Shown: positions 55,912 through 64,000 of the stretch, piece after piece
How the letters are laid out: every line of letters begins with the position of its first letter
Position numbering within the stretch: position 1 is the stretch's first letter
NCBI GenBank assembly: GCA_029216955.1
Contig: JANAVB010015600.1
Span: 25,224,010 to 25,288,009, forward strand
Reading direction: 5' to 3'
Source of the DNA: Iris pallida
Lineage: Eukaryota; Streptophyta; Magnoliopsida; Asparagales; Iridaceae
Length of the DNA stretch: 64,000 nucleotides
Translations under genes and position numbers: made by a program
The notes under the pieces: generated by a model
Database searches by the model: none
Told to the model about the DNA's origin: nothing
The model's input: the letters and a program-made list of their open reading frames with translations, nothing else

Positions 55912-56999
55912 CTGTATAAAGAGGAGTTTCTGGGTATGTCTTTGCCTATAGCTTCTTGATATTTTTCTATCATGCTCGAACCCGTCTTAGCTTCGAACGG
56001 CCATAGGCCATGCATAGAGCAACTATTGGTTGTAGATCTCTTTATTCAAAGAATATGTAGTCTTGGTGAAGGACAACTTCTGTGTTTCGAGTTGCATTTG
56101 ACCGTTTGGCATAAGGGATTTGAAACTGAACAACATCTTGGAGATCTACCGGGTTTGGATTGATTGCTAATCCGAAGAGCCACAGGTTGTGCTCTGCCCT
56201 GCTTAATGAATACGTCATTAGCCATATTAGAGTGGGGGAGCCGTGATTCTGTCAAGAAAGAGATTTACTGTGACTATCCAGAGAGCTGTGCACTTACAGT
56301 CTATGCACTTATAGGCTGTAGACTTGTAGGCTATAGACTTGTAGGCTGCAAACTTGTAAGCTGCATATTTATAGGCTGTAGAGAGTCTTTATATGTAATT
56401 ATGAAGAGTCTGTACTAGATCTTTATAAACATAATTTTTAACAAAATATTTCCCTTTATGCCACGTATTTTCTTTTATGGTTTGTGAAGTGTGCAACAGT
56501 TTGATATCTCGTGCGCTTCTCTGAATTTGTGTGAAACAATTTGCTCTTACGCTATTTTTAGATGATGTACTTTTTTATGCTTCTACAGCCACTTCCATTC
56601 GTCGGTGCCAGCTCCTCCATCTCCTTCGCCACCTCTTCCCGGAGCCGTGCTGCCGTCTCATTCCTATGCCTCCCTGTCGAGCACCACCAAGACTGTGCCG
56701 CTGCTATTCGTCCTCCGCCGGCGAGGGACAAATGCACCCTCTCCCTTCCTCAATCTGCGTAACTCGGCAAGCATGTTGTCTCGAGTAGCATGCTGCCTTG
56801 TGCAGTGTACTACCTCGAGCAACACACCCTCGGTTGGTGTACCCCCTCGACCTTTTTTTGCCACGAGAAACGTATCTCGAGCTCCGTGCATGCATCGAGT
56901 AACAGGATGCTTTGGGCCGTCTCGATTTATGTTGCTTAGGTTATGTGCTGCCTCGATTTATGTGCACCTCGATGTACGTATCGTCTCGATTCCCGTGCC

Positions 57000-57510
57000 A
57001 CCTTGATCTATGTACTGCCTTGGGCCGCGGGTCACCTTGAGCCCCATACTTCCTCTGGCACCATACCATCTTGAATTGCACTTTGATTTAATTTTTGTGC
57101 TTCGACATTTGTGCCTACCTCGTGATCCGTACCGCATCGATTTGTATATATGCATCAATTTGCGTGCATATACCGATTTGCATGTCATATTGATTTGAGT
57201 GCCACCTTCGACTCTACGCCACATTGATTTATGTGCACGCACCAATTTACGTGTCATATTGATTTGCATGTCATATTGTATTTTGTGTTGCCTCGATTTA
57301 TGTGCATGCCTCGATTTATATGTCACATTGATTTGTGCACCATCCTAATATTTATGATCCTTTGATCTCCGTACATGTCTTAATTTACGTACATGTTCTG
57401 TTTCCCGTTCGTCTCGATATTTGTATTATCTTGATTCTTATATGCATCTTGATATACGTGTACCTCTCGGTTTGCGTGTCCGTATCGATTCATATACCTC
57501 AGTGTTTTGC
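57000..57510 (+). repeat. Degenerate short-period repeat (CCTCGATTTATGTGC) in F
   Basis: Units like TTGATTTGCATGTCATA and CTCGATTTATGTGCA recur with a spacing of 15-30 bp. Confidence 0.7.
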
Positions 57511-58046
57511 TAGATCCCTGTACTGCTTGTGGGACCACACGGTATAGCCTTCTGCCATCTCTCGTGATTTTTTCACTGTTTATTATTCATTGCTAACGAT
57601 TGTTTATTATGTGTTCTGAGGACCTCGACGCATGTGCTACCTTGGATCCAGGATGCCGAAGACTTGCTTACCTAGTCGTTCCCTCTAGGCAAGTACCCCT
57701 TGCTCATCGACGGCTTTTGCCCTTCCGCTAGATTTTATTACATTTAGTTATTTTAAATGTAAATGTATAACTGTGAATATTGTAGCATAGTAGTAAAACT
57801 GTAATAATTAGAACTTATGGTATATATTAGTTCGATATTGGGTCAAGCTTTATCGGACAACTCGGATGGGTCATTCACACCTCCGAGGATACACGCACGA
57901 CTTATATGTATGAATTGTCCCCATACGCCCTGCGTCCAACTCACGGTCGGTAACGGCTTTGGCTAACTGCTTCTGTGACTATGATTGTATATTGGATATC
58001 ACTGTGGGTATGTGATGTGATGCGCCCAGCATTGTGATTTTTGTTG

Positions 58047-58175
58047 CATGTGTTGGCTTGGCGCCCAACACGTATCATAGTGTTGCTGGAGGCCGAGACT
58101 TAGTATTCTCAGCTGTGGTTTGGTTCCCAGTACGCATTATAGCACTGCTAGAGGCTGAGATATAGTGTTCTCAAT
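58047..58175 (+). repeat. Two-copy tandem duplication in F
   Basis: GTTGGCTTGGCGCCCAACAC and TTTGGTTCCCAGTACGC start two similar segments of about 62-66 bp, both ending GAGGC/TGAGA ... GTTCTCA. Confidence 0.65.
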
Positions 58176-60668
58176 TTACGATTCTGCGGTGGGTTGTGCC
58201 GAGTGGATATAGTCCCAATTCGCAGGGAGCTCTCGTTTATAAATACAGAAAAGACTCTGTCGAATTTTCCATAATTCACTATTAGAGATTTGGTTCAAAG
58301 ATTTAGGCAGAACCGTTCCTTTGGTTTGATGAACCAGCTTCATGCACGTTTATTTATTATAGTATACCTGGTTCCAATACCTGCTAGGTAGACTCATTAC
58401 TAGATTATTCGCCTAGCTACTTGACATGTCTTGTCCGTCGGATAGCGTAAGTAGCACGGTTCTACTCAAGAAATGGTCTGCAATCCTGTCCTTGTTTGGT
58501 TTAAAGGTTGTGGATTTGCTCCAGTGTGGTTCCTGCAATCATTGTTATTTTTTGGCGGCATTAATTATTTGACTCTCGTCCCCTGACCGTTCATTCTAGG
58601 AGTTATCCTAGTTTAGCCAGAATGGGCTGGCAGTTCTCCTATGTATCGGGATTGTGACCTTTGGATATATCTAAGGATTGGGTATTATATGGAGTCTGAT
58701 CCCGGGATATTGATTTGGTAGACTCACATGGATTCTTGGATAGTGTTGCCATTTCCTTTTTAGATGATGTTCTAATTTGATCAGATATGACTGTGTAGAT
58801 TCCTGGATTTTGATGGTTGTGCGAGTATTTTATGGAATGAGGAGAATATCGAGGGTATCATTACATATATTTTATCTGACTTTCCAAGCGCCCAAAATAT
58901 GGTACCATTATGGTATCCCGGTAGGTGGAAGACTTGGTTGCTGATAAGCCTGTGATCATTGATTCAGGGGGTTCTTATGAGCTAGAGGGCCTAGCATTGT
59001 TTATGGTAATTAGCGTAGTATCTGGTGATTGTATTTTATGACCTAATTTCCATCGTAGATGGGAGGAATATTGATATATTGATCCAGTGGATAGACCGAC
59101 TTAATGATTAGAGCTATAGGCTTCCATGTGTGCTTGAGATGTTATTATAGTAGAGATCTCGACCGTGTACCTGACCTGATACCCATGCCAGGATGTGGAT
59201 AGATGACTTCATGTGACTGATGGATTATCCTTACTCCTGACATGACTACGTGTATCCGTGTTATGATTTCCAGCTTACCCTTTGAGGTACTGGCCCTGTT
59301 ATTGTACTGATGTGCTTTATGTTCACTAGCGCACTAAGGTGCTATTTCCCTGTTTATATTTTACTGTGGTGCCATCATGTTATTCTAGTTATTATATGAT
59401 TACCTATACGGGTATCCTGGTAGTTGGCCTGTAGTCGTAGCGTGGTCAAGATTAATTGATTGCTTGTTGTATTACACTAAGAATGAATCACCAATTGGGG
59501 CTCTAAGTGCCGAGGTTGATTCTTACTTAGCGTTCCCGTACTGAGGTATGATATCGAGGAGGATGATCATGTGACCACGACATGTGATTTTGGATAACTG
59601 TAGGAATAATCTAGGTAACTTAAACAGGTAGAAGCATTAGAAAGGAATGGAATCTTGAGGTCGTGCAGTACAAGGCACTTATTTCGGCTGGTCACCATGG
59701 ATATTGTCATCGTCCATATTAGAGGATGCCAGTATCCGACTACTTTATGTACTATGTATTATATGCTTGTCTTGTTTTGTACGGTAGCCTTACGAGGGAT
59801 CGGTGCTTATCATGTCTTGTTATATTCGGTCTCGCTAGCCCTGCTAGATCGACATAATCTAAGGATTCTTTTTTTTACATTATTGGGGTAGCCCAACCTC
59901 CAGATAGAAAGCCTTAAGCATTTGAGTGGCCGCTTATTCTTCTAAATTGTTTGGCTTGCTGCTTGCAAAGCTGGCTGGTATGTAATGCTGTCTCGGTCGA
60001 AAATTTATTCCCTTATCCTTGGTTGGGCGTATGGATGGATTGTTGTTCTAAGGACAGACTACGAGTTCCATTTGGCGATGCAGGTATTCGTGGATGATAG
60101 GATGACTGTGATGATTGTTGGTTATTTAGCTACATTAGTTGTGGATTATTATTGTTCGTTGGTACCGCATGATTCTTACCCTCATTTATTATTCATATAT
60201 GTTTTCCTGTCATATATTTTATCCTGCTGGTTTTCTTCGTCCATCCTTGAGATTTTCTTTCTGGTACTTGTTGCGGTTGGCCTGACCAACCCTGGATTGT
60301 TTCCAGATTGCCAGTGACTGACCTTTTAGATCTTCCAAACTTGACTTGGAGGATGTTCTTCAGTTCCAGACTATATAGTAACTGTATGGGAAGGTATTAT
60401 TGTCTATATTATCTCATACTATAGACTTCATGATTATCATATGAGTATTTTGACCGTTTAGAAATACCTGCTTTCGGTATGATTATTACTCTTACTGCTA
60501 TTTCATTATTATTACCTATGGATATGAGATCAGATTTAGGTCATAGATTGATTGCATGCTAAGATATCCAACAAGATTGACAGCCGTAATCGTCGTATGA
60601 TGTCTTCGTACCTTATACGGTGTAGCTGGCCTATGTCCATCCCCGTATTCCAGTACTGGGGCGATACA

Positions 60669-61300
60669 GTGACTGGGATAACTGGATCACCAGTAACTAG
60701 GAAATCTCTCTATATGAACTACTTGACCAATCTAATAATTTAACCTAGTTAGATTCATTATGAATTCCTGACCGTGGTAACCAGGAATCAATGTCCTAGA
60801 CATGATGCAAGATAAGACAGGTAGCTTATACAATCACAATTGAAAAATATTAACCACGGTGTTAAGACAAGAGTTATATTAGCAAGACAGGTATAGCTGT
60901 CACAACAGCAATCAAGGTTACACATGTCAGGTCAGGGTTACTTGTCATATAAAGAATACTTGTCAGGAGTGCGCCTCGACGGGCCACTATCCGGATTATC
61001 AGGACGGTATCATATTGTCATGTTCAAGTTCAAGTTGCTAGCTCAAGGTTATCAAGTCGGGTCGTCGCAATTTAGGCCAAGAACAGAAAACCTGCAAAGA
61101 AGATCAAGAATATCTATGGGTGACTGAAACCATCAGTCGTATTTGAACTCCCATTAAAGTGAGACAGAAAGATTCTTGAAGCCATGACGAAAATCTATAA
61201 CTTTTATGTTTTGAGTTTTATAAGATTTTAGCCACAAAACAGCTTAAACAGGCAAAAACAGTCATTTATATATTCCTACGACAAAGATTCGCGCGAGGGC
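60669..61300 (-). repeat. Inverted LTR fragment related to element 1
   Basis: On the minus strand it matches element 1's LTR around 1840-1980 in order (CTTGCATCATGTCTAGGA, the CACGGTCAGGAATTCAT region, TAGTTCATGGAGA). It abuts the end of F head to head. No gene is seen. Confidence 0.6.
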
Positions 61301-61610
61301 ACGCCGAGCGAGCGGCGCACGTGGACAAAACTGGCCACGGTGTGCAGGTCACGGATTCACAGTGCGCATGGATAAAACTGGCCATGCCACGCGAGGTACG
61401 GATGCATGGCTAGGAGCCCGGCACGCAAAGCGCACAGTACATGGACAAAACTAGCCACAGTGCACGACGCGCGTTAAAAAAACTGGTCACGGCACGCGGG
61501 GCTCAGTTGCACAGCGCACGGGCGCGTGGCAGACGAAGCACGTGGCACGGGAAGCATACGACGTGCGTGGACAAAATTGGCCACAGCATGCGGGGAGCGA
61601 ATGCACGGCA
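61301..61610. repeat. GC-rich minisatellite with GTGGACAAAACTGGCCAC units
   Basis: Five copies of GTGGACAAAACTGGCCAC-like sequence (61320, 61368, 61440, 61475, 61566) lie in a GCACG-rich stretch far above the local GC level. Confidence 0.75.
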
Positions 61611-64000
61611 TGTGTAACACCAGTTTTCCAGATGAAGGTAATTTTGAAATTTTGTAATTATAATTATTATTATTGATATTTATTTCATATTATAATTTTT
61701 GGTAATTTTTAATCATTTTTAAACTATTTAAAATCATGACTTGTGATTTGGTGTCTTGCTAGTGTAACCCTAGAGACAGCTTGACCAAGAGCCTAGCCAT
61801 GTGATTAGGGTGTTTCATATATCATTTTTAGCCTAAGGATATTTTTCTCAATTTGAATTTATTTGAATTTAATAGAATTTATTAGAATTTATTGGGATGC
61901 ATGTGAATTTATTATTAATTAAATATTGCTATGTGTTATGTTAGTCCTTAACCTAGAAGTTTAGCCCTAACCCAGATTAGACATTGCCTAGACTAGGGTT
62001 AGTTAGCTTGGATTAGTCATGACTAGTCATTTGTTAGAATGATCAAGTTAGACTAGCTAGTTATAGTTAGTTGAGACTAGCATTGAAACCTAGGTTCCAT
62101 CCTAGCCATCGATTTGACATGATGTGAGGGTGACCATTGGATGGAATCCCAAAACCCTAGAAGTGGCCAGCCCAAAACCCTAGGTGAGCCTATTTAATCC
62201 CTCCCAAATCATTGCCTCTTTGTTCATTCTCTCTCTTTTCAAGAACAAGGTGAGCTCAACCTCATTTCTCCATAACTTCTCCATTCCTCATCCTTTTTCA
62301 ACCAAACTTCTTGCATTGTGACCTAACCATCACCCTCTTGCTATCCATGAGGTAGAATACCGATTTAGGGATCATCTTGTGCTCGAGCTACAGTGAAAAT
62401 GGACTGCACTTTGACAGTTTTTGAGCTCGAGACACCCATTGGTAAATCCCTCATTCTTCATTTAAACTATTGGTTTATCATCATGGATGCATAGCCTTAG
62501 GTCCCCTCTAGCCTCGGGTAGGAGCTGACCCAAACCTGTATCGGATACGTGTCCGTATCAGACACATATCAGTAGGTCTCCTAGGTGTTCGACCTAATGC
62601 CACATAGGATTTTAGATTACTGTTTTGGAATTGTAATTGATAGGAATTGTAGATCTAGGGTTGGCTTAGGCATTTCCATTCGACTGAGTTGATATTAGAG
62701 TCATGTCGTGTCAGAATTTGGACACGAACACGCAGGTTTGGACACCGCACGCACTGTCCTGCTACTCGCGGTTGATTGCACGCAGGACACGCCACTTGGA
62801 CACGAGATTTTTGACACACACTTTGGGGCAATGACTGACACTATGCTCCCAAAATTTGGGAGCATATGGTTCACTACACGAAGAGAAATTGCACGCGCAC
62901 GGGACACGCTCTGCTGCACACGCGCGAAAAATCGCGTCTGATACGCGTTGTTTTCTCTTGACACGACACTTATGGACACGGTGCAGGGTGACACACGTGT
63001 AGCCCTATGCTAGGCGTACACATGGACGTGATCACGTGGCATGAAGTGTCACATGTCGTGTCCACAAGGCGACTGCATCGTAGCACGATGCAGTCTGTGC
63101 ACAGATTTGTGTCTGTGATGTGTGGTTGACTTGGACACGTTCGTGTCCACCTCGCTGGACACGAACACCCTCCCCATGGCACGTATCATGTTTACACCTG
63201 ACTGTACACTTCAATTACTGGTTTGAATGGGGTTTTTCAATTCGAATTTGAAGTTTAAATGTGTTCTTTGATACTCTATTACTGTATGCATAATTCTGAG
63301 ATCAACTTCGTTTTGAATGTTTTAAAATGATTAATTTACATGAATTTAGCATACCAGCATGTTAATGTATATGTATACGATTAGTATATTCATTTAGATA
63401 TGGAGTTGGAATGACATTGAGGTTTTCGAGTTCAAGTTAGAAATTCTGAATTTTAACTGAGTTTGAAATCGGGTTTGCTTGAGTTCTCTTGAATGTTTAA
63501 ATAATGTTTTTATGTAGATTATCAAATAGGAAGATATGTTATCATCTGAGTTCATGTGGGTTTGGGATATCGAGATAGGTTGGGGATCATGTTAGCATGG
63601 AAATTAATATCACTGAATGGAAGTGTTAATTTCCAGGGTTAGTTCCTATATTGATTTCCATGATTAGTTCCTATGTCAAATTAGTTCCTTGATGTTTTAG
63701 AAACTGTCTTGATTTTCATTTCCTTTCCTTGAACAAATTCTAAGATTCATGTTAGTCCCTATAGCTCACTGTAAATGGTTTCACTGGTTTTGTGATTGAA
63801 CTGTCAACTGATTTTGACTCAAGAGTTACTGTCAATCAAATTGACAGAAAATCCCAAATCTGGAATTGATTTCTTTCCTTATTATTGAGAGTTGATTCTC
63901 ATGCTTGTGTTGGATTCAATGTTAGCTCACGAATTCTTTCATTGCTCACTGTTTTTCTATTGCTCACTGTTTTTCCATTGCTCACTACATGTTTGGACAC
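61611..64000 (+). repeat. Start of a further gypsy-type LTR (E), running off the window
   Basis: TGTGTAACACCAG at 61611-61623 is a typical gypsy LTR start. The region 62195-62260 has the same C/T-rich TTCATTCTCTCTCTTTTCAAG pattern as element 1's LTR. A GACACG-rich patch (62700-63180) and a 25-bp palindrome (62842-62866) follow. No coding region is seen to the window end, and the second boundary is outside. Confidence 0.5.
62842..62866. repeat. Perfect 25-nt palindrome
   Basis: TATGCTCCCAAA-A-TTTGGGAGCATA: 12-bp arms with a single central base. Confidence 0.9.

Larger units (their letters stand above)
23008..56587 (-). mobile_element. Tat-type Ty3/gypsy element C with antisense gene (host of B, CACTA and D)
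   Basis: Minus-strand order from the right: 5' LTR (56587 to 43211, interrupted by D), tRNA-Arg-type primer site (43207-43191), gag, protease, linker, RT, RNase H, second RNase H (split by the CACTA element), integrase, then a plus-strand gene region, polypurine tract (23609-23598) and truncated 3' LTR (23597-23008). Two RNase H domains, a CX2H/HX4C-type gag motif and an antisense gene before the 3' LTR are hallmarks of the Tat lineage (Retand, Grande and Ogre relatives), from family knowledge. All genes are interrupted by stops. Confidence 0.87.
43211..56587 (-). repeat. 5' LTR of element C, interrupted by element D
   Basis: On the minus strand it starts TGTAGAAGC (56587) and ends GGCAAACA (43211). 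Excluding D and one TSD copy it is about 3.2 kb (43211-45753 plus 55912-56587). It carries a TATA box at 43428-43438, a foreign-looking insert (43971-44911) and a 48-bp minisatellite (45040-45490). Confidence 0.82.
56588..60668 (+). repeat. 3' part of a long LTR (F), target of element C
   Basis: It ends with TAGCTGGCCTATGTCCAT, then CCAGTACTGGGGCGATACA, closely like the end of element 1's LTR (TAGCTGGCTATGTCCGCCC ... CTGGGGCGTGACA). Around 58488 TGTCCTTGTTTGGTTTAAAG also matches element 1's LTR. The start was cut off by insertion of C. No primer site follows the LTR end. Open frames inside (for example 59985-60317) show no family resemblance. Confidence 0.65.

Noticed and set aside
59985..60317. 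110-codon hydrophobic frame that looks like a membrane protein
   Set aside because: T-rich LTR sequence gives Leu/Phe/Val by composition; no start context or family match.
60669..60700. Primer-binding site after LTR F
   Set aside because: The bases after 60668 match neither the tRNA-Ile nor the tRNA-Arg type sites; the sequence is an inverted LTR fragment.
1..64000. Endogenous pararetrovirus or intact host gene
   Set aside because: No movement-protein or coat-protein motif and no multi-exon gene pattern was seen; every RT, protease and gag hit fits Ty3/gypsy.

Overview
The window is plant nuclear repeat DNA and consists almost entirely of nested LTR retrotransposons of the Ty3/gypsy superfamily plus one CACTA DNA transposon. 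I see no intact host gene, no rRNA or tRNA gene and no CRISPR. A plant origin follows from primer-binding sites that match plant nuclear tRNA-Ile(AAU) and tRNA-Arg(ACG) 3' ends (recalled tRNA sequences), Tat-lineage and chromovirus-like polyproteins, a TNP2-type CACTA transposase, LTRs up to about 4 kb long, and heavy C-to-T decay. The species is not identifiable; a large-genome angiosperm fits.

Left part (1-15879): a degenerate minus-strand gypsy element (A: gag, protease, RT, RNase H, integrase) is split by a young plus-strand element (element 1, 265-8172, 5-bp target duplication CGAAG, LTRs differing at about 20 sites by eye). Element 1 has lost nearly all of pol: its gag frame runs straight into the last residues of integrase. 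A's long 5' LTR ends near 15879.

Middle (16254-23007): minus-strand element B has two LTRs and gag only. Its 3' LTR is broken off at a hairpin next to a 50-T tract. B sits in the 3' LTR of element C.

Large Tat-type element C (23008-56587, minus strand) carries gag, protease, a G-patch-like linker, RT, two RNase H domains and integrase. Between integrase and the 3' LTR it has a roughly 5-kb decayed gene on the opposite strand, with its own TATA box, basic N-terminus, octapeptide repeat array, coiled-coil-like tail and poly(A) signal. A 5,055-bp CACTA element (31332-36386, TSD GAC) interrupts the second RNase H. C's 5' LTR is interrupted by element D (45754-55906, TSD ACATC), a related Tat-type element that keeps gag, protease and linker, lacks RT, RNase H and integrase, and carries a short antisense gene in the same place as C's.

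Right part (56588-64000): C's flank is the 3' portion of another long LTR (F, to 60668), then an inverted LTR fragment with a GC-rich repeat, then the start of a further LTR (E, about 61611) that runs off the window.

Inferred order of events: F; C into F; then B, CACTA and D into C; element 1 into A last. The most notable features are the antisense transcription units of C and D, three independent pol-less gag elements, the tRNA-Ile primer sites, and the single-frame decay of D by CAR-to-TAR stops.
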